In this document: one piece after another, positions 34,172 to 42,231 of the stretch
Layout: each line of letters opens with the position of its first letter
Position numbering within the stretch: the first letter of the stretch is position 1
NCBI RefSeq assembly: GCF_009299835.1
Contig: NZ_VKCZ01000013.1
Coordinates: 1 to 64,000, forward strand
DNA length: 64,000 bases
Direction: 5' to 3'
Origin: Microlunatus speluncae
Lineage (GTDB): Bacteria; Actinomycetota; Actinomycetes; Propionibacteriales; Propionibacteriaceae
Made by a program: the position numbers and the translations under genes
Notes under the pieces: model-generated
The model's input: the letters and a program-made list of their open reading frames with translations, nothing else
Told to the model about the DNA's origin: nothing
The model's database searches: none

Positions 34172-34645
34172 GTGCGGATCGGGCTCGGGTATGACATCCA
34201 TCGGTTGGTGTCGGGGTGTCGGTTGGTGCTGGGCGGGGTGGAGATCGGGGCCGAGGTCGGATTCGACACGCATTCCGACGGGGACGTCCTGTGCCACGCG
34301 CTGGTGGACGCGATGGCCGGGGCGTTGGCCGACGGGGATCTCGGGACGCACTATCCCGAGGACGATCCCGCGGCTGACGATGCGCGCAGCCTCGACTTCG
34401 TCGCCGAGTTCGCCGCGGTGGTGGCCGCGGCCGGCTACCGGGTCACGTCGGTCGACAGCTTCGTGGTGCTCGGGACGATCCGGCTCCGACCGCACCTGGA
34501 CGCGATGAAGCTCAACCTCGCCGGGGCGCTCGGGATCGATCCCGGCCAGGTGTCGGTCAAGGCCCGGTCGAACGACGGGATCGGGCCGGAGGGCGAGGGC
34601 CGGGCGGCGAGCGCTACCGCGGCCGTCCTGCTGCAGCCCGCGTGA
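34172..34645 (+). CDS. ispF: 2-C-methyl-D-erythritol 2,4-cyclodiphosphate synthase
   Basis: A 157-residue enzyme of the MEP isoprenoid pathway that cyclises CDP-ME 2-phosphate with loss of CMP. Zinc ligands Asp8, His10 (GYDIHR) and His42 (DGDVLCHALVDA) are conserved, as are SDGDV, GTHYP and the C-terminal KARSNDGIGPEGEG loop. ispD is usually adjacent but is not in the window. Start GTG 34172 is preferred to the GTG one codon earlier because the family begins with MRIG and TAGGGT lies 6 nt upstream. Its last 32 nt overlap the convergent membrane-protein gene. Confidence 0.96.
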   Translation: MRIGLGYDIHRLVSGCRLVLGGVEIGAEVGFDTHSDGDVLCHALVDAMAGALADGDLGTHYPEDDPAADDARSLDFVAEFAAVVAAAGYRVTSVDSFVVLGTIRLRPHLDAMKLNLAGALGIDPGQVSVKARSNDGIGPEGEGRAASATAAVLLQPA

Positions 34646-35726
34646 CCCGGTCCTGCGCCAGCCGGTGCCCCAGGTAGCCGGCCACGGCCATGATCAACAA
34701 CGGGCCCCAGATCGGGAACGGCAGCACCCAGGCGGTCAGCAGGCTGCGCGGAAACTCCTGCACCAGCTCGGTCATCGCCTTCGGCAGCATGGCCAGGAAC
34801 GCGAGCCCGGCCAGCGTTCCGGGGACGACGGCCAGCAGGATCGGCACCCGGCGGTCACCGACGAACGGGAACCAGCGCGGGAAGGTCTCGCCCCAGCGGA
34901 GGATCAGCCCGAGCACCGCCACCCCGCCGAGGATCGAGGCGACGCCCAGGCTGGCGCCCCAGAGCCGGGTGCCGAGGTCGAGCCCGGTCGGACCGTCGAG
35001 CCCGCCGACGCCGAACAGCGGACCGTCCAGCGCGATGCCGGCCAGCCAGAGCAGCCGGATCACGGCGTACGGCAGGAAACAGCAGGCGGCGGCGATCGTG
35101 ATCGGCCGCCGGTGCGCGGTGACCCAGCCCAACAGCCGGCTGAACGGAGCCGGGTTGATCGTGACCGCGAGCCAGAGCCAGGCGCAACAGACCGCCAGGG
35201 TGAGCAGCACGCCGAACACGATCGGGCCGCCGAACACCTTGGCCAGGTTGTCCAACAGTCGCTGCCAGGTCGCCGGATTCGCATATCCGGCAAGGATTCC
35301 GACGATCGCGACCGCTACCGTGATCAAGATCAACGGCAGCCGCAGCCAGCTGATCCTGATCAGGCCGACGACGAGCCCGACCAAGATCAACAGCGGTACG
35401 CAGACCGCGAGACCGTAGCCGATCGCCGACAGGGTGCCGTTGCCCTGGTACGCGGCGAACACGCCGATCCCGATCATCGCCGACGCGACCTGGCCGACCA
35501 CGACCGGCAGCCGCGACAGCACCGCCACCAGCACCAGGCCGGCGATGCCGCCCAGCAGCAACGGCCATCCGGCCTGGTCGTTCGGCAGCAGGGCGCTGAT
35601 CCGCAACTGGGCCAGGCCGACGAACGGGATCTGGGCCGGCGCCAGCAGCCACCAGCCGCCGACCGCGATCATGATCAACGCCCCGATTCCGGCCACCGGC
35701 CGGGCCGGACGTGTGGAAGAAGCCAT
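34614..35726 (-). CDS. Hypothetical polytopic membrane protein
   Basis: A 370-residue protein with roughly ten to twelve hydrophobic helices and short loops. It is rich in Trp, Gly, Leu and Ile and has no motif that I can assign to a known transporter. Similar large membrane proteins of unknown function are common in actinobacteria. The ATG at 35726 has CGAGGG and GAGG purine stretches upstream; the frame extends further but loses coding character there. It overlaps the 3' end of ispF by 32 nt in antisense. Confidence 0.6.
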   Translation of the reverse strand: MASSTRPARPVAGIGALIMIAVGGWWLLAPAQIPFVGLAQLRISALLPNDQAGWPLLLGGIAGLVLVAVLSRLPVVVGQVASAMIGIGVFAAYQGNGTLSAIGYGLAVCVPLLILVGLVVGLIRISWLRLPLILITVAVAIVGILAGYANPATWQRLLDNLAKVFGGPIVFGVLLTLAVCCAWLWLAVTINPAPFSRLLGWVTAHRRPITIAAACCFLPYAVIRLLWLAGIALDGPLFGVGGLDGPTGLDLGTRLWGASLGVASILGGVAVLGLILRWGETFPRWFPFVGDRRVPILLAVVPGTLAGLAFLAMLPKAMTELVQEFPRSLLTAWVLPFPIWGPLLIMAVAGYLGHRLAQDRVTRAAAGRPR

Positions 35727-35877
35727 GCCTCGACCCTCGCCCGGCCGGAGGGCTCGTCGCCTCACCCGACCGGGGGAAACCCGTTCCCGAGCGGGGTGAA
35801 TCCCTGGCCGGCCGCCGACGGCGCGCGGATTTGATCGGGGTTCGGGGGTGTGAGAATCTGGAGGTGCCTGACTGGCA

Positions 35878-35919
35878 CCGGACGAGGTGCGTCGTACCCG
35901 GCCAGCGACAAGACGACGC
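35878..35919 (+). promoter_or_regulatory. Guanidine-III (ykkC-III) riboswitch
   Basis: A 42-nt stretch begins with CCGGACGAGGTGCG and contains CGTACCCGG and GACAAGACGACGC, the compact pseudoknot of the guanidine-III class. Compared with the known Thermobifida-type sequence from memory, the pseudoknot helix GCGTCGT/ACGACGC shows a compensatory C-to-T/G-to-A change, which supports the fold. The 3' end of the pseudoknot sits 13 nt before the ATG of an SMR exporter, so guanidine binding can control ribosome access. Confidence 0.93.
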
Positions 35920-35932
35920 AAGAAAGCCTGTC

Positions 35933-36247
35933 ATGTCGTGGATCATTCTGATCATCTCGGGAGTCCTCGAAGCCGTCTGGGCTACCGCACTCGGTAAATC
36001 CGAAGGCTTCTCCAAACCCATTCCGTCGATCACCTTCGTGGTCGGCCTGGTGCTGTCGATGATCGGCCTGGCCTTCGCAATGCGCGAACTGCCGACCGGC
36101 ACCGCGTACGCCGTCTGGGTCGGCATCGGCGCGTCACTCACCGTCGGTTACGCCATGATCACCGGCACCGAGCCGTTCTCCGTGATCAAGCTGCTGCTGA
36201 TCCTCGGCATCGTGGCCTGTGTGGTCGGCCTCAAGGTGCTGCACTGA
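35933..36247 (+). CDS. SMR family guanidinium exporter (Gdx/SugE)
   Basis: A 104-residue, four-helix small multidrug resistance protein that works as an antiparallel dimer. The essential Glu13 lies in ISGVLEAVWATALGKSEGF, the pattern of the Gdx (SugE) subtype, which exports guanidinium in exchange for protons; later 'RELPTGTAYAVWVGIGA' and 'SVIKLLLILGIVACVVGLK' complete helices 3 and 4. Specificity is strongly supported by the guanidine-III riboswitch immediately upstream. The ATG at 35933 follows an AAGAAAG purine run that is placed to be occluded when the aptamer folds. Confidence 0.93.
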   Translation: MSWIILIISGVLEAVWATALGKSEGFSKPIPSITFVVGLVLSMIGLAFAMRELPTGTAYAVWVGIGASLTVGYAMITGTEPFSVIKLLLILGIVACVVGLKVLH

Positions 36248-36271
36248 TCCGACCGCCGAGGCGGCACCGGG

Positions 36272-36700
36272 TCAGCCGTGGCTGATGTAGGCCTCGAGCT
36301 GCTCGGTGCTGTCCTCGAGCTCGCGCATCCGGACCTTGACCACGTCGCCGATGCTGACGATGCCGACCAGCCGGTCGTCCTTGAGCACCGGCAGGTGCCG
36401 GATCCGGCGCTCGGTCATGATCGAATTCAGCCGGTCCACGCCATCGTCCGGCCCGCAGCTGGCCACGTCGGTGGACATGATCTCCGACACCGGCCGGTCG
36501 AGCAGTTCGGCGCCCGCTTCGTGCAGCCGTCGGACCACGTCGCGCTCCGAAACGATGCCCACCATGCCCTCGGGTGCCAGCACCACCATCGCGCCGATGT
36601 TGTGCTCGGCCAGTCGGCCGAGCAGGTCGGCCACGGTCGCGGACGGCCTGATCGTGGCCACCACCGATCCCTTGCCCCGCAGAATGTCAGATACACGCAT
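36272..36700 (-). CDS. Tandem CBS-domain protein
   Basis: A 142-residue protein made of two CBS domains: 'VADLLGRLAEHNIGAMVVLAPEGMVGIVSERDVVRRL' and 'VDRLNSIMTERRIRHLPVLKDDRLVGIVSIGDVV'. It has no fused catalytic domain. Stand-alone CBS pairs bind adenosine ligands and regulate partner proteins; some mycobacterial homologues respond to hypoxia. GAGGAGG 6 nt before the ATG gives a clear start. It converges with the SMR gene, 24 nt away. Confidence 0.92.
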   Translation of the reverse strand: MRVSDILRGKGSVVATIRPSATVADLLGRLAEHNIGAMVVLAPEGMVGIVSERDVVRRLHEAGAELLDRPVSEIMSTDVASCGPDDGVDRLNSIMTERRIRHLPVLKDDRLVGIVSIGDVVKVRMRELEDSTEQLEAYISHG

Positions 36701-36784
36701 CGCCGGCCTCCTCGTGAGTGAGCTAGGTCACACAAGGCTACGACGGACGTGGCGTCGGCGGAACCCCGTCGGGCGGCCTGCCCG

Positions 36785-37546
36785 TCAGTCCCCGTCCTCG
36801 TCACCGGCCGGATCGGTCAGCAGGGCCGAGGCGACCGAGGCCAGAAGGGCCACCGGCAGCGGCACCAACCACCACAGCGGCGCATAGAGCGTCACCGCGA
36901 GCCAGTGCCCGATGGTGCCGACGGCGAGCGCTCCGATCGGCGGCAGCGGGTTTCGCGCGGTCGCCGCCAGGGCCGCCGGCCAGAGCCTCCGCAGCCGCAG
37001 GTCCGTCCGGCGCAGGCTCAGCGGCAGCGTGGTCACGACGGTCAGCAGGGTGATCAGCACGGCCGCACCGCAGAGCCCGTACGGGATCACGACCAGCGGC
37101 TGACCGGTCCGCTGCCAGACCTCGCGGGCGGCCAGCAACAGGGCCAGGAAGCCGACCGGCACCGCCGCCACCGCGACGCTGCGCCCGATCGCCCGCGGCG
37201 CCGACCGGAAGAGCTCGGCGATCGTGGGCTCCTCCCCCGCGACGGTACGGGCGGCCGCGCGCACCACCAGGCCGGCCGTCGGAGCGATCAGGACGAGGAT
37301 CGCGACCAGGGTGAGCGGGCTCAGGCCGGGAGCCAGGATCATCGTCAGGGTCTGGGCCGCGCCGACCAGCGCGGTGCCGACGGCGAGGGCCGGCAGGGCG
37401 CGCCAGCCGCCGAAGACGGCCCGCCGCAGCAGCACCAGCAGCCGCGAATCGGCCGTCGCGGTGGCGCGGGCCCCTGCGGCGTCGGCCGGAGGCAACGATC
37501 GGGCCCGCCCTTCGACGGGCTCAGGGATCGAAGCTCCCGGGCTCAT
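36785..37546 (-). CDS. Membrane protein at the end of an ABC sugar operon (YesL-like)
   Basis: A 253-residue protein with about five to six transmembrane helices. Its position as last gene of a binding-protein/permease operon, and its helix layout, resemble YesL/DUF624 proteins that accompany carbohydrate importers; direct motif support is weak. The ATG at 37546 overlaps the permease stop (ATGA). Residues 7-14 (IPEPVEGR) are encoded by a REP-like word at 37508-37527, so part of the N-terminus derives from a dispersed repeat. Confidence 0.5.
   Translation of the reverse strand: MSPGASIPEPVEGRARSLPPADAAGARATATADSRLLVLLRRAVFGGWRALPALAVGTALVGAAQTLTMILAPGLSPLTLVAILVLIAPTAGLVVRAAARTVAGEEPTIAELFRSAPRAIGRSVAVAAVPVGFLALLLAAREVWQRTGQPLVVIPYGLCGAAVLITLLTVVTTLPLSLRRTDLRLRRLWPAALAATARNPLPPIGALAVGTIGHWLAVTLYAPLWWLVPLPVALLASVASALLTDPAGDEDGD
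37508..37527. repeat. REP-like word CCCTTCGACGGGCTCAGGGA
   Basis: This 20-mer matches 19 of 20 bases of the complement of 41699-41718. A related version occurs at 42199-42219. The family (translating as SLSKG, FDRLRE or PEPVEG) is dispersed in many bacterial genomes. Here it lies inside a coding sequence. Confidence 0.75.
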
Positions 37547-38409
37547 CCGCGGATGCCGACCGTGGCGATCGAGGAGACGAACTTGTTCTGGAAGATGATG
37601 AAGAAGATCAGCACCGGCAGGGTGACGACGGTGATCGCGGCGAAGATCACCGCCGCCGAGACGCCGCCGCGCACGTCGGAGAGCAGCACCAGGCCGACCG
37701 GCAGGGTCATGTTCTCCGGCGACGAGAGGAAGATCAGCGCGCCGAAGAAGTTGTTCCAGGACGCCTCGAAGGCCAGGATCGCCAGCGCCGCGATCGCCGG
37801 CGAGGACAGCGGCACGATCATCCGGAACAGGATCCACAGGTGGCCGGCACCGTCCACCCGGGCCGCCTCGTCCAGCTCCCGCGGGATCGAGTTGAAGTAT
37901 TGGCGGAGGAAGAAGATCTGGAACACGTTGATCAAGGTCGGCAGCCAGAGCGCCGCGATGTCGTCGACCAGGGCCAGCCCGCGCATCAGCACGAAGACCG
38001 GGATGATCGTCAGCTGCACCGGGACCATCAGGGCGCTGAGCAGCACCAGCATCAGGCCGCGGCTGCCCCGGAACGGCAACCGGGAGAACCCGTACGCCGC
38101 CAGCACCGAGAACAACAGCGACAGGCTGATGCTCGCCGCCGCGACCAGCACCGAGTTCAGCACCATCCGGCCCAGCGGCACCAGGTCGTCGATCGCCTCG
38201 TAGTTGGCGGTGGAGAACGGGATCGGCAGCCAGTTCGGCGGCAGCGCGAAGGCGTGCGACGGCTCGGTCAGGCTGGTCACCACCAGCCAGATCAGCGGCG
38301 CGACCATGATCAGCCCGAGCAGGACCAGCAGCAGGCTGATCAGGGCCCGGCCGATCCGGCGCCGGGACCGGCCGGCGCTCGGAGCAGCGGTGGAGGCGGT
38401 GGTGGTCAT
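37543..38409 (-). CDS. ABC sugar transporter permease (MalG/CUT1 type)
   Basis: A 288-residue inner-membrane permease with six helices. The EAA loop that docks the ATPase reads 'DEAARVDGAGHLWILFRMIVPLSSPAIAAL', typical of the CUT1 carbohydrate family. The ATG overlaps the stop of the partner permease (ATGA at 38406-38409) and its own stop overlaps the next gene, so the operon is translationally coupled. Substrate unknown; the divergent SDR and downstream beta-galactosidase region suggest a sugar or oligosaccharide. Confidence 0.92.
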   Translation of the reverse strand: MTTTASTAAPSAGRSRRRIGRALISLLLVLLGLIMVAPLIWLVVTSLTEPSHAFALPPNWLPIPFSTANYEAIDDLVPLGRMVLNSVLVAAASISLSLLFSVLAAYGFSRLPFRGSRGLMLVLLSALMVPVQLTIIPVFVLMRGLALVDDIAALWLPTLINVFQIFFLRQYFNSIPRELDEAARVDGAGHLWILFRMIVPLSSPAIAALAILAFEASWNNFFGALIFLSSPENMTLPVGLVLLSDVRGGVSAAVIFAAITVVTLPVLIFFIIFQNKFVSSIATVGIRG

Positions 38410-39341
38410 GATTCGTACACCCAGCGTCGGGAGAGCCAGAACTGGAGCGCGGTGACCAGCATGATCACCACGAAGACGAGCAGCGCGATCGCCGAGGCGT
38501 AGCCGACCTGGAAGGCCTGGAAGCCCTGCTCGTAGAGATACATCACGATCGACTTGGTCGAGTTGTCCGGGCCGCCGTTGGTGATGATCTTCATCGGGTC
38601 GAAGATCTGGAAGGCTCCGATGAAGGTGATCACGGTGGCGAAGAACAGGGTCGGCGACATCATCGGCACGGTGACGTTCCAGAACACCTGCCAGCGGGTG
38701 GCACCGTCGACCCGGGCCGCCTCGGTCAGCTGGGCCGGCACGGTCTGCAGCCCGGCCAGCATGATCACGAAGGTGTAGCCGATGGTGTGCCAGAAGTCGA
38801 TGCCGATGATCCCGGGCAGGGCCCAGGCCGGATCGACGAACCACAGCGGTGGCGTGATTCCGAGCTGGTTCAGGTAGTACGTCACGTAGCCGAACTCGGG
38901 GTCGAGCACGTAGCGCCAGAGCAGCGACACGGCGGCCCAGGAGATCAGGAACGGGAAGAAGATCGCGGCGCGGAAGAAGCCGGAGACGAGTCTGTTCATC
39001 TGCCGGTTGGCCAGCAGCGCCAGCAGCAGGCCGCCGATGATGTGGGTCACCACCGAGGCGAAGGCGAACAGGAAGGTGGTGCCGAACGCCCGCCACACCA
39101 TCGGATCGCCGAACAGCTGGGCGTAGTTGCCGCCGCCGGCAAACGTGGCCGGCGTGATCAGATCCCAGTTGAAGAAGCTGTAGCCGATCGCCACGACGAA
39201 CGGGCCGGCTATGAAGATCAGGAACCAGAGCAGGGCCGGGCTGACGAAGACCCAGCCGAGCCAGCGACTCCGGCCTCGCCCACCGCGGGCGGCGGGACGG
39301 ACCTCGGTCGTGGCTCGGGCGGCCGAGCCGATCGCGGTCAC
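38406..39341 (-). CDS. ABC sugar transporter permease (MalF/CUT1 type)
   Basis: A 311-residue permease. After a basic N-terminus (ARGGRGRSRWLG) come six helices, with the ATPase-docking loop 'TEAARVDGATRWQVFWNVTVPMMSPTLFF'. The GTG start at 39341 overlaps the stop of the binding-protein gene (GTGA). It forms the heterodimer with the following permease. No ATPase gene is in the operon, so a shared MsiK-type ATPase is expected. Confidence 0.92.
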   Translation of the reverse strand: MTAIGSAARATTEVRPAARGGRGRSRWLGWVFVSPALLWFLIFIAGPFVVAIGYSFFNWDLITPATFAGGGNYAQLFGDPMVWRAFGTTFLFAFASVVTHIIGGLLLALLANRQMNRLVSGFFRAAIFFPFLISWAAVSLLWRYVLDPEFGYVTYYLNQLGITPPLWFVDPAWALPGIIGIDFWHTIGYTFVIMLAGLQTVPAQLTEAARVDGATRWQVFWNVTVPMMSPTLFFATVITFIGAFQIFDPMKIITNGGPDNSTKSIVMYLYEQGFQAFQVGYASAIALLVFVVIMLVTALQFWLSRRWVYES

Positions 39342-40651
39342 AGCAACCCCCGCAGTCGCTCGTTGGCGCTCTTGAGCCCGTCGACGACGTCCCGGGTGCC
39401 GCTGACGACGCTCAGCCAGGCTTCCTCGATGATCGTCTGCGCCTCCGGCCCGCGGTTGGGTGACGGGATCGGCGTCGCGTACTCCATCGATTCGAAGAAC
39501 AGCTTGCTGCCCTCCGGCGCGTTCTCCAGATATTCGGCACTGGTCGCGCCGGACAGTCGCGGCGGCACGCTCGAGCCGGTGGCGAAGAAGCTGTTGCACT
39601 GCCGGGAGACCAGGAACTTGATGAAGGTCCAGGCCTGCTCCTTCTTCCGCGACTCCTTCATGATCGGGAAGGCGTCCCAGCCGACCGGCGTGCCGCGGCC
39701 GACCCGCTGGGGCCAGGGCAGGATCCGCAGCGACTTGATGATGTCCAGGTCCTGGAGCTGGCTGAGCACCCAGCGACCGGCCGGCAGACAGGCCAGTTTG
39801 CCCCGGGCCAGCTGGGTCGGGGCGTCGAACTCGCCACCGGGCTTGGGGCTGAGGCCGTCGTCGATCAGCGCCTTGGCGAACCGCGCGGCCTCGATCGCCG
39901 GCTCACTGTCGAAGGTCGGCACGGTCCAGTCCCCGTTGAACGTCGACGCGCCGTTGGTGGTCAGCCAGGGCATCACGCTGACGAAGTAGGCCTCGGACAC
40001 CGGCACCAGGAAGGCGTCCAGCCGATCCCGCAGGGCGATGCCGGCGGCCCGGAAGTCGTCCCAGGTCCAGTCGTCGTCCGGCGGCTCGAGACCGGCCTTG
40101 CGGAAGGTGTCGAGGTTGACGTAGAGCGCCATCGTGTTGAAGCCGCCGGGCATGAAGTAGGTGGTCGTGCCTTCGGCCGAGCCGTAGCGCAGGTTGTATT
40201 CCTTCAGCGACGGATTGAGATCGGCGAAGAAGTCGTCGATCTCCGCCTTGTCCCGCTCGATGTAGGGATCGAGCGGTTCCAGCAATCCCTTGCTGGCAAA
40301 GATCCGCTGGCCCTCGGTCGCGATGTCGACCACGTCCGGCGAGAGGCCGCCGGCGATCCGGGTGGTGATCGCGTTGGCGAAGGCCGCCCAGTTGTCGGCC
40401 GGCACGTTGGACGCCTTGAGTTTGATCTCCGGATGGATCTGATTGAAGTCGGCGAACAGCTTCTGATAGCGGGGCAGCGACTGCGCGTCCCCGTAGTACA
40501 TGAACTGGACCTCGTCGCCACCCGGACCGCCCGGCGAGCAGGCGGTCAATCCGGTGCCGGCCGCGGCTCCGCCGAGCAGCCCGAGGGCACGCCGGCGGGT
40601 GATCGATGGTCGGTTGGTGGTGAAGCCGGTCGTCCGCGTCACGGGGGACAC
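39338..40651 (-). CDS. Extracellular sugar-binding lipoprotein (ABC importer 1)
   Basis: A 437-residue solute-binding protein. The N-terminus has a twin-arginine-like RRRALGLLGG followed by the lipobox LTAC (Cys38). The body has the features of family 1 sugar-binding proteins ('FADFNQIHPEIKLKASNVP', 'VDIATEGQRIFASKGLLEPLDPYI', 'AWTFIKFLVSRQ'). The GTG at 40651 has AAGGA 6 nt upstream. It is first gene of the operon running to 36785 and is likely repressed through the LacI-type palindrome at 40716-40729. Confidence 0.92.
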   Translation of the reverse strand: MSPVTRTTGFTTNRPSITRRRALGLLGGAAAGTGLTACSPGGPGGDEVQFMYYGDAQSLPRYQKLFADFNQIHPEIKLKASNVPADNWAAFANAITTRIAGGLSPDVVDIATEGQRIFASKGLLEPLDPYIERDKAEIDDFFADLNPSLKEYNLRYGSAEGTTTYFMPGGFNTMALYVNLDTFRKAGLEPPDDDWTWDDFRAAGIALRDRLDAFLVPVSEAYFVSVMPWLTTNGASTFNGDWTVPTFDSEPAIEAARFAKALIDDGLSPKPGGEFDAPTQLARGKLACLPAGRWVLSQLQDLDIIKSLRILPWPQRVGRGTPVGWDAFPIMKESRKKEQAWTFIKFLVSRQCNSFFATGSSVPPRLSGATSAEYLENAPEGSKLFFESMEYATPIPSPNRGPEAQTIIEEAWLSVVSGTRDVVDGLKSANERLRGLL

Positions 40652-40715
40652 CGCCGATCCTTCCCTTCCGAGTTCCTGCACTGGCTTCTTGATCAACTTC
40701 AGCCATCGAATCAGC

Positions 40716-40729
40716 TGAAATCGATTTCG
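40716..40729. promoter_or_regulatory. LacI-family-type operator
   Basis: TGAAATCGATTTCG contains the perfect palindrome GAAATCGATTTC (40717-40728) with the central CG typical of LacI/GalR operators. It lies 65 nt before the binding-protein start (leftward) and 56 nt before the SDR start (rightward), so one repressor could control both directions. No LacI gene is in the window. Confidence 0.6.
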
Positions 40730-40784
40730 TCAAGGTTTCGGAGGTATGGGCTCACATTTCGTCGTCCCGCGGCGTCTGCCGGGT

Positions 40785-41588
40785 ATGGATCTCCAACTGA
40801 CCGACAAGATCATCATCGTCACCGGCGCCTCGAAGGGCATCGGCCTGGCCACCGTCGCCCGCCTGGTCGACGAAGGCGCCCGGGTCGTCGCCGTGTCCCG
40901 CAGCCGCAACGCCGACCTGGACCGGCTCGGACCCCGCGTCACCCACGTGGCCGCAGATCTGGCCCAGCCGGACGGACCGGCCGAGGTCGTCGCCGCCGCG
41001 GAACGTGAGTACGGCCGGATCGACGCCGTGATCAACAACGCCGGCGGCCCGCCGCCGGGGACCAGCATGCCCGTCTTCGGCTTCCTTGATCGAACCGATG
41101 CCGACTGGCTGGGCATGATCGAATTCAACCTGCTCTCGGTGGTCCGGCTGTGCCGGGACGCGATCCCGATCATGCTCCGCGGTGGCGGCGGGGCGATCGT
41201 CAACGTGGCCTCGACCCATGCCGTGGTCCCGTCGGCGATCAACGTCGACTACGGGGCGGCCAAGGCGGCGATGCGGAACCTGACCCAGGCCCTGGCCGAG
41301 GAGTTCGGCCCGCAGGGCATCCGGGTCAACACCGTCACCCCCGGCCCGGTGCTCACCCCGTGGTGGACCGATCCCGGCGGCGCCGCCGACGTGCTCGCCG
41401 AGCAGACCGGGCAGTCGCGGGACACAGTGATCGACCAGCTCGCGCCGCAGTCGATGGCCCTGACCACCGGCCGCCTGGCCCGGCCCGAGGAGATCGCCGA
41501 CTCGATCGCCCTCCTCTGCTCCCCCCGTTCCGGCAGCACCATCGGCGCCGAACTGGTGATCGACGGCGGCCTGGTCAAGACCGTCTGA
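40785..41588 (+). CDS. Short-chain dehydrogenase/reductase
   Basis: A 267-residue SDR. The nucleotide motif TGASKGIG (13-20), NNAGG, the Ser of VASTHA and the catalytic pair Tyr156/Lys160 (YGAAK) are present, so it should be active. Specificity is unknown; the divergent sugar operon suggests oxidation or reduction of a sugar-derived alcohol. The start at 40785 fits the family N-terminus (MDLQLTDK); an in-frame ATG at 40746 has GGAGG only 1 nt upstream and would add 13 residues. Confidence 0.88.
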   Translation: MDLQLTDKIIIVTGASKGIGLATVARLVDEGARVVAVSRSRNADLDRLGPRVTHVAADLAQPDGPAEVVAAAEREYGRIDAVINNAGGPPPGTSMPVFGFLDRTDADWLGMIEFNLLSVVRLCRDAIPIMLRGGGGAIVNVASTHAVVPSAINVDYGAAKAAMRNLTQALAEEFGPQGIRVNTVTPGPVLTPWWTDPGGAADVLAEQTGQSRDTVIDQLAPQSMALTTGRLARPEEIADSIALLCSPRSGSTIGAELVIDGGLVKTV

Positions 41589-42231
41589 GCCTCCGTCCCC
41601 TGCCCGGGTCCACCGATGATCTTGGATCTGTGGTGTGGCGACTTCGGTTCGGGCCGGGCGGCTGGCCGCGGCCGACCGGTCGGAGGGAGGGTGATCGTTC
41701 CCTGAGCCTGTCGAAGGGCCGGCCACCTGGGTGCCCCCGTCGGGTTGCGACCTGGCGGCCGGAAAGACGCGCCAAGGACGGGCGGGTCACGGCGGTCCAT
41801 TGAGTCGTGCGGCCGGGCGCCGGTGTTGGGCGGCGAAAGTCGCCGGCTGGCCCCAAGCGACCGAACTCTGTCGGCTCAGGCCCACTCGCTGGGTGCACCT
41901 GGCTGGTTGTCGCGAAAGCTCTTCGTGCGGGACGTTTCCACGTGGCAATGGCCGGTTTCGCCCCGCACGAAGAGCTTTCGCGACACCACGACCGTCGAGT
42001 GGTCACTTTGGGCACAGTTTCGGCCTCGAGTGCCCAAACTGTCCGCTCGATGCCTGCCGACGGGCGAGTCATAGCGTTGCCTGGGAAAGACACCCACACC
42101 GGCGCCCGGCCGCAAAGTCCACCGACGGCCATGACCTGCCCGTCCTTGGCGCGCCTTTCCGGCCGTCAGGCCGAAACAGAGGCACCATCTGGCCTGCACT
42201 TCGACAGGCCTAGGGAACGAACCTGCCGGCG
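41589..42231. repeat. Repeat-rich intergenic block with long inverted copies and a 24-bp hairpin
   Basis: This 643-nt gap between convergent genes carries two inverted, diverged copies of an element of about 130 nt (41696-41830 and 42093-42220). Identical or near-identical blocks are 41757-41783 with 42138-42164 (26 of 27 bases), 41808-41826 with 42096-42114 (19 of 19), and 41707-41716 with 42199-42208. Between them is a perfect 24-bp hairpin (41908-41931 with 41962-41985) and a smaller one (42007-42015 with 42030-42038). No gene is supported. A REP/REPIN-like or miniature mobile element is the best reading. Confidence 0.8.
41908..41985. terminator. Perfect 24-bp hairpin with 30-nt loop
   Basis: The arm 41908-41931 (TGTCGCGAAAGCTCTTCG...) is the exact complement of 41962-41985. 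It lies between the convergent SDR and beta-galactosidase genes and could end both transcripts, though it lacks a U-tract and is more than 200 nt from either stop. Confidence 0.55.

Noticed and set aside
41731-42213. Short open frames in the repeat block between the SDR and the galactosidase
   Set aside because: They consist of translated REP-like words (SLSKG, FDRLRE) and inverted-repeat arms, with no ribosome site and no conserved fold.
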